15,866 nucleotides of DNA from Balneolaceae bacterium. GTDB taxonomy: Bacteria > Bacteroidota > Rhodothermia > Balneolales > Balneolaceae. Positions 8,251 through 15,529 of this stretch are shown in pieces. Both the position numbers and the translations under genes were made by a program. The notes under the pieces were generated by a model. That model searched no databases and had not been told where the DNA came from. It saw only the letters and a program-made list of their open reading frames with translations. The number at the start of each line of letters is the position of its first letter. The stretch's first letter is position 1. The stretch spans positions 1 through 15,866 of the forward strand of contig SKRK01000060.1 of assembly GCA_007118525.1 (NCBI GenBank). Reading direction: 5' to 3'.

Positions 8251-9725
8251 TTTACGATTTTCTTTAAGAGAGAATAAATCAGGTTATTCAGGTCAGGAGA
8301 AGTTTTCAGCATTAGCAGGGGAATCAAAAAAGCGAACGTGAAAAAAAGTGATTTTACTGGGATATCGAGATATAAGTTATCAAACGAAATCCATACATAT
8401 GCAATATAGAGTGTAAACGACCCCAGGAAAAGTACAATAAGGGTTCCCATTGTAAAAGGCTGCATCTCCATGCGTAACCAAATGTATATGTATTTAACAC
8501 TATTATAAACCAAAAGTGCCAGAGCTGAAGCTATTGCGGCGCCAATTATGCCATAAATCGGAATGAGCAGGTAGTTTGCCGTAATGGTGATCACTACAAG
8601 TACGATATTGGTGTAAAAGCTGACCCGATAGTGTTTTGAATTGAGTAGAATAATTCCGTTTGAGCCGGTTATCACCTCAATTAATTTGCCAATCCCAATA
8701 ATGAAAATTACCCATTTCCCCTGGCTGTAAACTTCGGGCAGCAACATTAGAAAAGGCTCGATATTTATCCAGATCAATCCAAAGATAAGGAGACCCGGAA
8801 TGAGCTGATTGATCGATGTTTTACGATATATAGACGCTACTTCAGGCCATTTTTTATTTTTTATAAAATCGGACAGCAGCGGGCCTGCAATTTTTTCAAT
8901 GGATCGCTGGGGTACCGCGATCACCGAACCGATATAGAAAGCGATTGCATAGATTGCCGTGTTTTCAAGGCCAGCCATGGAACCAAGCATAATCACATCA
9001 ATATTCCAGACCAGAACCGTTGTGAGACCACCCAGTAAAGAGAACAGGGTATAATTTGCCATCCCATGAACAAGCGGTTTTTTCAGAATATTAAAATTTG
9101 GGATAATTTTAAACTCACTCTTTCTCCAAATTTGTATGAGGATGAAGAGCGGCTGAGACGCATAGCTGAGCACAAATAGGGTGACAAACTGAGAGAAGCT
9201 TATCAGCTCAAAAAAGTATAAAGCCAAAAACAGGATCGCGAATATCCTCTGAACAATTTCATTTACGAATGACCCGGTTGTGGAATCGCGAAGTGAGCGA
9301 AGATAGTTGTTCAGAACCTCGAAATAGAGAATAAAAAGTGTGAGCGGTAATACCCAAAGATAATAATCGACAAAGAGCTGAGACCGCTCTAAATAGAATT
9401 GTATCAGATAATCATCAAAGATGAAAAACAGGCCGGTAAATAGTAAAAAACCGATAAAAGGCACCAGCAGCGCCCAAAACAGCAAACCGTGATCTTTTTG
9501 ACCCGACTGTTTAAAAAATGGAAAATAGCGAAGAATAAGATTGTGAAACCCAAGATGTGCAAACTGGGAACAGATCAGTGAGGCCGAAATCAACACCCTG
9601 GTCAGCCCATACTGGTCGGGATTTAGGATGTGCGGATAGAGCAGAATAGTGAGTATAAAGCCCAACCCTATACCTGTATAGGTAATCAGGCTGTTAAGAA
9701 TACTCTGACGTACAATAATTCCCAA
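8247..9725 (-). CDS. Polysaccharide/lipid-linked oligosaccharide flippase (Wzx-like, MATE/MOP superfamily)
   Basis: 492 residues, almost entirely hydrophobic with about 12-14 membrane segments, the size and pattern of Wzx/RfbX-type flippases that move undecaprenyl-linked glycans across the inner membrane. The N-terminus MGIIVRQSILNSLITYTGIG and YPHILNPDQYGLTRVL (30-45) match the oligosaccharide-flippase pattern; KIAGPLLSDFIKN and the long loop near the middle also fit. The start is TTG (9725-9723): an in-frame TAG occurs three codons upstream (9734-9732), and no ATG lies near this conserved N-terminus, so a non-ATG start is forced. No Shine-Dalgarno is seen. It is the first gene of a pair with the quinone oxidoreductase, and it is preceded by the tandem repeat at 9734-9789. 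It is one of several glycan genes in the right half of the window. Confidence 0.88.
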   Translation of the reverse strand: MGIIVRQSILNSLITYTGIGLGFILTILLYPHILNPDQYGLTRVLISASLICSQFAHLGFHNLILRYFPFFKQSGQKDHGLLFWALLVPFIGFLLFTGLFFIFDDYLIQFYLERSQLFVDYYLWVLPLTLFILYFEVLNNYLRSLRDSTTGSFVNEIVQRIFAILFLALYFFELISFSQFVTLFVLSYASQPLFILIQIWRKSEFKIIPNFNILKKPLVHGMANYTLFSLLGGLTTVLVWNIDVIMLGSMAGLENTAIYAIAFYIGSVIAVPQRSIEKIAGPLLSDFIKNKKWPEVASIYRKTSINQLIPGLLIFGLIWINIEPFLMLLPEVYSQGKWVIFIIGIGKLIEVITGSNGIILLNSKHYRVSFYTNIVLVVITITANYLLIPIYGIIGAAIASALALLVYNSVKYIYIWLRMEMQPFTMGTLIVLFLGSFTLYIAYVWISFDNLYLDIPVKSLFFTFAFLIPLLMLKTSPDLNNLIYSLLKKIVK

Positions 9726-9733
9726 AATCGTCT

Positions 9734-9789
9734 ATTTATCGGTTTGGCTGATTGATCGGTAAATAATAGACATTGTTTGGTAAAGAATA
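9734..9789. repeat. Tandem direct repeat upstream of the flippase, candidate operator
   Basis: Two 18-base units, 9751-9768 and 9772-9789, share 15 of 18 positions with a period of exactly 21 bases, about two helical turns. Their common core is ATTG-T-GGTAAA-AATA. A third partial unit, ATTTATCGGT (9734-9743), matches the first 10 bases of the first unit at 9 of 10. The array ends 9 bases from the flippase TTG start. Spacing on one face of the helix suggests tandem protein binding, but no regulator is encoded nearby, so this is an inference. Confidence 0.4.
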
Positions 9790-9960
9790 TACTCTTTCCT
9801 GACTCTATGTCTATTCGTGTAGTTAGCATCAGTGCTTCAGATTCTATTGGAAATATTTCGGAGAAGAAAAATCAATTGAATGTGCCACTAAGGCTGCCTG
9901 TGCATTCCGAAGGCGTTCGGGACAAAGCTGTGAAAATAAATCGTAACAAATGCATACGAG

Positions 9961-9987
9961 AACAATCCTTGATTTAGGATAATTGTT
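9961..9987 (+). promoter_or_regulatory. Bulged hairpin ahead of the small ORF
   Basis: AACAA-TCCT (9961-9969), loop TGATTT, then AGGA-TAA-TTGTT (9976-9987) forms a 9-bp stem interrupted by a 3-base bulge. It lies 27 bases ahead of the small ORF start. It lacks a U tract, so it is unlikely to be a simple terminator. It could be an operator or a 5' leader structure. Confidence 0.2.
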
Positions 9988-10014
9988 GAATGTAGTAATC
10001 TAACCAGAGGCTTT

Positions 10015-10206
10015 ATGGGTAAAATTAATCTTTCCAGTCTGAAATCGTTTATAGAAAGCGCGAATGAATCTTATCAGCAGATAGAATCCGAAAAGCCGGC
10101 TGAACCGCAGGTTGTGGAGTTAAAAAAAGCGGACAGTATGGACGAACTTCTTCAGAACGCAGATGAGATGCTAAGAGATATTCCAACCCTGCCAAAAACC
10201 GGGTAA
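10015..10206 (+). CDS. Small acidic hypothetical protein, 63 residues
   Basis: I do not recognise this protein. It starts at ATG 10015 after a good AGAGG ribosome site (10006-10010), which is stronger than that of most neighbours and is the main reason to believe it. The sequence is hydrophilic and probably mostly helical (LSSLKSFIESANESYQQIES, then SMDELLQNADEMLRDI), ending in a short PTLPKTG tail. That tail loosely resembles an LPXTG motif but has no hydrophobic segment after it, so it is not a sortase signal. There is no signal peptide, membrane helix or cysteine. It stands alone on the plus strand between two minus-strand glycan genes, and its stop is 8 bases from the converging glycosyltransferase stop. 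It may be a small cytoplasmic regulatory or scaffold protein, but this is a guess. Confidence 0.5.
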   Translation: MGKINLSSLKSFIESANESYQQIESEKPAEPQVVELKKADSMDELLQNADEMLRDIPTLPKTG

Positions 10207-10214
10207 GATCACGT

Positions 10215-11132
10215 TCACTGCTGTCCGGCCATAAAGCCCTTCAGCACCCAAATCCTGAATTTGAGTAAAAACCCTGCAGCCCGGGCTTTGCCACGGGTAA
10301 GGTATCCTGCGGCCAGCACCACACTTCCCGCCAATTTCACAAGCTCTCCGGCAAGTTTGATTGCCCTTCTGCCCGGTGATCCGATGGTTTTAATCCGCTC
10401 ACTCCTGCCTATTCCTTTCGATTGATTTTTGAGATACGACTCTTTCAAGCGATCTGATCCGATCCGGTGCCACAATGCCATATCACTCCAGTAGTGCAAA
10501 ACCACCCCCTCTTTTCTGATCCTTTCAAAAAACTCTTTCTCTTCGCTGCCAAGCAGATCCGGGCCCATCCTGCCCAGACCGGTATGAAATTCACCATACG
10601 CCTCAAACACGGATTTTTTGATTAGCATATTTCCACCACGGGGAAAATTCGTTGGCGGATAAATTCTGTCCTGATCACCCAAATCATGCAGGCCAAACAT
10701 CGGCATCAACTCTTTGGGAATCCAACCGGTTTCATCACTATCAAACGATACGAAGATACGGCCTCCCGCACACTTTGCCTCCGGATACCTCCTGAGATAG
10801 TTCAGTGCCGTTTCAATAAACATTTCAGGAAGATGAACATCATCATCAATAAAAAGAACTGCATCTGAAGCGGCTTCTCTTACAGCCCGATTTCGAGCAA
10901 AAGAGAGTCCCTGCCTGGTTTCGCGTACCCATCTGAAACTCAACCCGGAACTGCGCTTTGAAAAATCACTGCAAACTTCTTCCGTATGATCCGTGCTGTT
11001 GTTATTAATAACCAGGATCTCGAATTCGCCGGGATCTGCCGATTGAACCTGCAGATCCACCAAAGTATCGCGAAGGTACTCTGCCCTGTTGTAGGTGCAA
11101 ATGGCTATTGTTATGAGAGAAATTTTGTTCAT
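10215..11132 (-). CDS. GT2-family glycosyltransferase
   Basis: 305 residues from ATG 11130-11132. The N-terminal GT-A domain opens at once with ISLITIAICTYNR (4-16), followed by ILVINNNSTD (39-48) and the metal/nucleotide-sugar motif FIDDDV (94-99). An acceptor-side region follows with FPRGGNMLIKK and the GSEEKEFFERIRKEG segment that resembles the ED-type catalytic block. A C-terminal amphipathic to hydrophobic tail (KLAGELVKLAGSVVLAAGYL) may hold the protein at the inner membrane. The frame can be extended upstream to a TTG at 11213, but that would overlap the divergent gene and add residues outside the GT2 fold. The sugar donor cannot be inferred. It stands alone on this strand, divergent from the next glycosyltransferase. 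Confidence 0.88.
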   Translation of the reverse strand: MNKISLITIAICTYNRAEYLRDTLVDLQVQSADPGEFEILVINNNSTDHTEEVCSDFSKRSSGLSFRWVRETRQGLSFARNRAVREAASDAVLFIDDDVHLPEMFIETALNYLRRYPEAKCAGGRIFVSFDSDETGWIPKELMPMFGLHDLGDQDRIYPPTNFPRGGNMLIKKSVFEAYGEFHTGLGRMGPDLLGSEEKEFFERIRKEGVVLHYWSDMALWHRIGSDRLKESYLKNQSKGIGRSERIKTIGSPGRRAIKLAGELVKLAGSVVLAAGYLTRGKARAAGFLLKFRIWVLKGFMAGQQ

Positions 11133-11179
11133 ATGTTTGTAACTGCCGGCAAATATAATCAATTGATCTTTCAAGAACA

Positions 11180-12004
11180 TTGAGTACAAATAAACAACCT
11201 CTCGTTTCCGCAATAATCCCTACACATAACCGCTCTGATCTGTTGAAACGGGCTATTAACTCTGTACTTGAGCAGACATGGGGAAATATGGAGATCGTTG
11301 TGGTAGACGATGCTTCTGAAGATGACACCCCTGATCTGCTTCGAGAACTTTCCGTGGAGAGTGCTATCACACTGGTTAGAAATAAATCTCCGAAGGGTGC
11401 CGCGGCCAGTCGAAACATCGCCATAAAACATGCAAAGGGTGAATTTGTAGCCGGGCTGGATGACGACGATTTCTGGCGGCCCAGGCGGATTGAGCTGATG
11501 ATGGATGCATTTGAGGAGGGGTATTCCGCCGTCTGTTCCAACGACAGAATGGTATTTGACAACAGGGAGATTGTTTGGAAGAAGAAACCGCTAATTACCC
11601 TGAACGATCTGCTTTTCTACAACCAGGTGGGTAACCAGGTTCTCACAAAAAAAACTTATCTGACTGAAGTCGGCGGTTATGATGAGTCTCTTTCATCTGC
11701 CCAGGATTATGATCTGTGGATACGCCTTGTTCACGACTTTGGCCCTATTAAAACAGTTCCTCATACGTTACAGGTTGTGAATATGGAATCTGAGCGGGAG
11801 CGAATATCCACTTCCGGGGATGAAACCTCTGGATACTATGCATGCTTTGAGAAACACAAAAGCAAAATGAATGAGGTTCAGAAAAAGTACCAGCTCTACA
11901 GGATGAAGCTGGCCGAAGGGGAAAAGGCAGGTTGGCTGGAGATGTTTAGATCGGTACCGGGAGAACTGCTTATAAAAGAGATAACGAGAAAGCTTTTTCT
12001 GTAA
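11180..12004 (+). CDS. GT2-family glycosyltransferase, TTG start
   Basis: 274 residues. GT-A fold motifs: PLVSAIIPTHNR (7-18), EIVVVDDASEDDT (38-50), GAAASRNIAIKHAKGEF (73-89), the metal-binding GLDDDDFWRPRRIE (92-105) and the acceptor/catalytic QDYDLWIRL (175-183). The combination of DDDDFW with QDYDLW is typical of O-antigen and capsule GT2 enzymes. The start is TTG 11180-11182: the nearest upstream in-frame stop is TAA at 11156-11158, and no ATG lies between it and the first conserved strand. Only 47 bases separate this start from the start of the divergent glycosyltransferase, so the two promoters must overlap or lie inside the genes. The sugar specificity is unknown. Confidence 0.88.
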   Translation: MSTNKQPLVSAIIPTHNRSDLLKRAINSVLEQTWGNMEIVVVDDASEDDTPDLLRELSVESAITLVRNKSPKGAAASRNIAIKHAKGEFVAGLDDDDFWRPRRIELMMDAFEEGYSAVCSNDRMVFDNREIVWKKKPLITLNDLLFYNQVGNQVLTKKTYLTEVGGYDESLSSAQDYDLWIRLVHDFGPIKTVPHTLQVVNMESERERISTSGDETSGYYACFEKHKSKMNEVQKKYQLYRMKLAEGEKAGWLEMFRSVPGELLIKEITRKLFL

Positions 12005-12033
12005 ACAGACCCGATTTGAGATTTACTTGAACC

Positions 12034-12055
12034 GGTAAAAACTAAACCGTTTACC
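12034..12055. terminator. Weak hairpin between converging genes
   Basis: GGTAAA (12034-12039), a 10-base loop and TTTACC (12050-12055) form a 6-bp stem in the 63-base gap between the converging glycosyltransferase and TupA-like genes. A T run lies downstream on the plus strand at 12065-12069, too far from the stem for a classic terminator. It is possibly a shared weak terminator. Confidence 0.2.
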
Positions 12056-12067
12056 ATACGCCCCTTT

Positions 12068-12949
12068 TTAAGCGGTTTGCTCCGGCGTATCCAGTTTCAG
12101 TAAAGACCCAAAAAGCAGGTCATAATGATCAGGAATAAATGGTTCAAACCCATTACCGGGAAAGTTGGTCATCTCCCCAAAATAGACTCTCTGTTTCATC
12201 AGATACAGATCAACCCGGATAAAGTTAAAATCTGATGACAGTTTTTCTGCTATTTCAACTGCCTTATTCAGCTTTTCAGGCTTATCTACATCACCTTGAT
12301 AATTGTCGTGCAAAAGTCTCATATCGACCTTGTTGAAGCTCCGGTCATAAAAATTTCTCTTCTGATCTGTGTACCTGTCAAAATCGACCTGGATAAACTC
12401 TACCCTGCCATGATAACAGAAGAACTTAAAATCTTCCGGAACATCACCCTCTCCGGTAAGCAGCAACTCTTCAACAATAATTGTCCTTGGCAGTTCTCTA
12501 TAGACCCATTCGCGGCCAAACGTTGAATAGTCTGTCCTCTTCCACTCTTCCGTAAGTTCCACAATCGTTTGCAGGTTCTCCTTCTTCTTATCTTTTACAA
12601 TCCTGATCATTCCTGAACCGTGATTCGCCTTCAGAACAAACTGGTCCGGCAACTGCTCCCAGATGTTACTTGTGATCTTATCATAGGCTCCAACCAAAGG
12701 AATGAGGTATTCGGCACCTATTCTCTCCTTAACAAATTGCCTGACCTCCATACGGTCTGCAACTCTTTTTCGAAGCTTGGTTCTGTCATAAAGTTTCAGC
12801 CAGTTAATCTTTTCAGAAAACGTTTCAGGCTTGGCAAGATTAAGTTTTGAACCCGTAGTGAGCCAATAGCGTGATTTCGCGTACTGTTTGTCTGACAAAA
12901 AATGTCTGATAAATCCCCAGAAAAGCTTATTGAGGATCAGCTTTATCAT
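12068..12949 (-). CDS. TupA-like ATP-grasp protein
   Basis: 293 residues, typical for the ATPgrasp_TupA family. Family blocks in order: KPETFSEKINWLKLYDR (40-56), FVLKANHGSGM (104-114, nucleotide-binding strand and glycine-rich loop), EDFKFFCYHG (172-181), FIRVDLYL (243-250) and YFGEMTNFPGNGFEPF (256-271, metal/ATP-binding acidic and Asn residues). TupA takes part in teichuronopeptide synthesis in alkaliphilic Bacillus. Family members in Gram-negatives sit in polysaccharide loci and are inferred to join an amino acid or other carboxyl-amide partner to a sugar. Its ATG overlaps the stop of the YfhO-family gene (ATGA at 12949-12946), with GGAG just ahead of the start, so the two are translationally coupled. 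The ligase chemistry is family knowledge; the substrate is unknown. Confidence 0.88.
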   Translation of the reverse strand: MIKLILNKLFWGFIRHFLSDKQYAKSRYWLTTGSKLNLAKPETFSEKINWLKLYDRTKLRKRVADRMEVRQFVKERIGAEYLIPLVGAYDKITSNIWEQLPDQFVLKANHGSGMIRIVKDKKKENLQTIVELTEEWKRTDYSTFGREWVYRELPRTIIVEELLLTGEGDVPEDFKFFCYHGRVEFIQVDFDRYTDQKRNFYDRSFNKVDMRLLHDNYQGDVDKPEKLNKAVEIAEKLSSDFNFIRVDLYLMKQRVYFGEMTNFPGNGFEPFIPDHYDLLFGSLLKLDTPEQTA

Positions 12950-15453
12950 TCTCCACTGTTTTCCTCAGCCGCCGGCAGCTCTTCTTCCCGCTTTCTGAAT
13001 TGCAGAAACAGACCAAGCCCACCGGAACCAAATAACAGAAGAGTACCGATCAGCGATAAACGATTACCGGCCGTGTACCATACCGGCTCAAGGCTCATTT
13101 CAAGAGTGTGTTCTCCGGCCGGAATTTCAAAACCCCTCAGCACATAGTTGGTTCTGATGGTTTCGATCTCTTCTCCATTTAGGGTTGCATTCCACCCCGG
13201 CGGGTACCAGATCTCTCCGAGAACCAAAAAGCCGGGTTCACTTCTTGAAATCTCCATAGAAATTGTGTTCGCATTGTACGTATATATACGTACTTCAGAA
13301 AATTGATCCGATACAATATTTAATGACAGTTCCCGACTGACAAATGCCGTTTCTGCCGCATCAAAATCCTGTGAAATTCTCCTCAAAATGGACGGCTGAT
13401 CCTCCAATACCTCCACCGAATCCACAAACCACGCTTTCGGGTGCACATTGGTGTTTTCAATCACCACTCCTCTCTCGTCCTGATAAGCAGTTTCAAAACC
13501 GGGAATACCCACCGGTGACTGTGTTGATAGATACCTGATATTCAGCATGTTCAAAACTCCCGTATTTATCCCCATTGAACCCGAAAAGAAGGCTTCATCA
13601 ATCAGGTCCTGATAGTAGCCCAATTTTGCGCCGGAATATCCTCCGGCCGACGGGTAGAAATAGGCAGGAACAGCATTGTTAAAAGGGTTGTCGAGAAGAG
13701 GGAGCACACGATATTTCCACCCCTCATCGGATTCCACGTTATCCCTGAGAAAGCGATCCAGATCGCGTTCAGTACGCTCTATATATCCTTCACGGGTCAT
13801 ATCCCCATCTACCAGAGCCTGTTCGCTCAGGTAGCGGCTGTCAACACTGATGAAGTCGTAAGCCAAAATCACGCAAATTGCCATCACCCCGGCAGAGGCC
13901 GGAATTTTTTTGATTCCGATAGCCCATATTATTCCGGCACCTGCAAAAAAGAGGAAGGCAAAGCGGAGAGTATCACCTCTTGCAAGATCTCTGCGTTCAG
14001 GAATCAATTCATTTTCTATGTACCGGTTTACTGTTTGCCTGACGCGCGGGTCATCGACGGATACCTGGTTTTGTGCGGCGATCTGCTGCGCCAGGTTCTG
14101 CCGCTCATTTGGCTTTTCAAAAGAGAGCATCGTGAATCCTATAAAGATAACAATAGCTGCAAGCCCTGAAACAACAAACAGCGGCTTTTTCCATTGATTG
14201 ATGTTTCCTCGCTCTTTGATCTTATCGAACAGCCAATCCATTCCAAACACTGCGGGTACTGCAAAACAGAAGATGGTAATCATCAGCCACATCTCCGGAA
14301 CGCGGAACTTGTCGAACAGCGGGAAATAAGCAAACATCAGGTTATTGAGGGCTCCAAAGTGCTCACCTAAAGAAAAAAGCAGGGTGGCTATACCGGGTCC
14401 TAAAAAAACCCATTTCAGCTGATGCTTCGATTTCATCACCCCAATCACAAAAAAGAGGAATGCAAGAGCCCCGAAATAGTGAGGTCCGCTTGTAAAAGTC
14501 TTGGGGCCCCAGTAGAGTTCAGAACCGCCATAAGCACCCGGAATAAGCAAGGTTAGAAGTTCACCCCATCCCTGCGACCAGGCAAAAGCGTAATCGCGCG
14601 CCAAACCGTCGGTTCCGGCCAGTTCAGAACCACCGCGCATACTGAACGGCGAGTACTCCATGGTGCTCCAGTAGAGCTGAATGGAGATCAAAACGGCCAC
14701 CACAGCAGCCCCTAAAAGCCAGGCCGTATGGATGGCAAACGGTTTTGTATTGTCCGATTTTACTGCCTTCACAAGGTCATAAACAAAGAGGGTGCCCAGT
14801 GGAAAGAGAAAGAAATAGGTGACCTGCGGATGATAAGCCCTCAGGTGAAGCGTAAGCGCCCAGGCAAAAATAAAGAATGCAAGCCAGGGATTTATTTTCG
14901 ACCTCGTAAGCAGAATATATCCGTTATAGAGCCACGGAATGTAGATATAAGCTAAAAATTTAGCGTTGTGGCCCGCCCCGATAATGATCGGTATGTATGT
15001 AGTAAAACCAATGATAATGGCACCGAACAGGGCCGAAAGCGGCCTTGCGCCGAGCAAGATGAACATCAGGTAAGCACCGCCCAGCAAAATCCACATTTCG
15101 GCAGCCGGGTAAATCACGCTCAGTGCTCGCAAGAGTGCGTTGTCAAGATTACTGATCTGCGGCGGATGGGAGATCGTGGTGGCCGGCATCCCGGAAAACA
15201 TGTTTGAAGCCCAGTGCGCTGTTTCGTCGTACTGTTCCTGGTGCTGAATCAGTGATTCGGCCCCGGCGCGCCACTGGATTACATCGTGGCCCATGTACTG
15301 CTGCCCTCCAAGAACCGATGCGTGAAACAAAATGACGGGCAATAAGAGCAGAAATGCGAGACAAAAAACGTGTTGTTTCGAAGAAGAGATTTTCTCCCAG
15401 AAATCGGGAGGATCGGGAAGGCTTTTTTTCTTCTTACTCTTTTTTACGGACAT
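12946..15453 (-). CDS. YfhO-family large membrane protein, probable membrane glycosyltransferase
   Basis: 835 residues. A lysine-rich cytoplasmic N-terminus (KKSKKKK) precedes the first membrane helix (about 28-46). A conserved extracytoplasmic loop follows with GHDVIQW (Asp57, a GT-C-like acidic position). About ten further helices lie between 120 and 440, with GHNAKFLAYIYIPWL (161-175) and FPLFDKFRVPEMWL (377-390), the latter the hallmark of YfhO. After helices near 495-535 comes a large soluble domain (about 540-790) with MLNIRYLST and YPPGWNATLNGEEIE (750-764), then a final helix (about 798-817) and a charged tail. YfhO in Gram-positives glycosylates lipoteichoic/teichoic acid; in Bacteroidetes relatives the role is undefined. 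Start ATG 15451-15453. It lies downstream of gatC by 75 bases and overlaps the TupA-like gene. Confidence 0.9.
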   Translation of the reverse strand: MSVKKSKKKKSLPDPPDFWEKISSSKQHVFCLAFLLLLPVILFHASVLGGQQYMGHDVIQWRAGAESLIQHQEQYDETAHWASNMFSGMPATTISHPPQISNLDNALLRALSVIYPAAEMWILLGGAYLMFILLGARPLSALFGAIIIGFTTYIPIIIGAGHNAKFLAYIYIPWLYNGYILLTRSKINPWLAFFIFAWALTLHLRAYHPQVTYFFLFPLGTLFVYDLVKAVKSDNTKPFAIHTAWLLGAAVVAVLISIQLYWSTMEYSPFSMRGGSELAGTDGLARDYAFAWSQGWGELLTLLIPGAYGGSELYWGPKTFTSGPHYFGALAFLFFVIGVMKSKHQLKWVFLGPGIATLLFSLGEHFGALNNLMFAYFPLFDKFRVPEMWLMITIFCFAVPAVFGMDWLFDKIKERGNINQWKKPLFVVSGLAAIVIFIGFTMLSFEKPNERQNLAQQIAAQNQVSVDDPRVRQTVNRYIENELIPERRDLARGDTLRFAFLFFAGAGIIWAIGIKKIPASAGVMAICVILAYDFISVDSRYLSEQALVDGDMTREGYIERTERDLDRFLRDNVESDEGWKYRVLPLLDNPFNNAVPAYFYPSAGGYSGAKLGYYQDLIDEAFFSGSMGINTGVLNMLNIRYLSTQSPVGIPGFETAYQDERGVVIENTNVHPKAWFVDSVEVLEDQPSILRRISQDFDAAETAFVSRELSLNIVSDQFSEVRIYTYNANTISMEISRSEPGFLVLGEIWYPPGWNATLNGEEIETIRTNYVLRGFEIPAGEHTLEMSLEPVWYTAGNRLSLIGTLLLFGSGGLGLFLQFRKREEELPAAEENSGE

Positions 15454-15471
15454 TCAATGAGATCTGTTTTA

Positions 15472-15500
15472 GTAATAAGTCTGGTAAGATGGAACTGCAA
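15472..15500 (-). promoter_or_regulatory. Possible promoter between gatC and the YfhO-family gene
   Basis: On the minus strand, TTGCAG (15500-15495), a 17-base spacer and TATTAC (15477-15472) would start transcription within about 20 bases of the YfhO-family ATG. Matches to consensus are 3/6 and 4/6, so the site is weak. If real, the YfhO-TupA pair has its own promoter and is not simply read through from gatC. Confidence 0.2.
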
Positions 15501-15511
15501 ACACCGAATAG

Positions 15512-15529
15512 AAATCTATCGATATATTT
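15512..15529. repeat. 18-bp imperfect palindrome after gatC
   Basis: AAATCTATCGATATATTT equals its own reverse complement at 16 of 18 positions and touches the last base of the gatC stop codon. It is A/T-rich with a TATCGATA centre. It could be a protein-binding palindrome or part of a weak gatC terminator. Confidence 0.25.

Larger units (their letters stand above)
9726..10014. other. Intergenic region between flippase and small ORF
   Basis: 289 bases without a gene I can support. It holds the tandem repeat next to the flippase start, a CCGAA-GGCG-TTCGG stem (9907-9920), a bulged hairpin (9961-9987) and the ribosome site of the following small ORF. An open frame from ATG 9807 to the stop at 9975-9977 (56 codons) is present but has no ribosome site and no convincing family match. 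Confidence 0.6.

Noticed and set aside
9807..9977. A 56-codon open frame whose start (RVVSISASDSIGNI) faintly resembles the N-terminus of MOSC-domain proteins
   Set aside because: There is no ribosome site, no conserved MOSC cysteine or continuation of the fold, and it overlaps the hairpin region. The resemblance is too short to call a gene or a pseudogene.
10183..10206. LPKTG at the C-terminus of the small ORF as a possible sortase sorting signal
   Set aside because: The five residues end the protein with no hydrophobic segment or positive tail after them, and there is no signal peptide.
11005..11562. A 185-codon minus-strand open frame across the divergent glycosyltransferase starts
   Set aside because: It is antisense to the conserved GT-A motifs of the plus-strand glycosyltransferase and runs out of frame into the minus-strand one. 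Its composition is serine-rich and typical of antisense translation.
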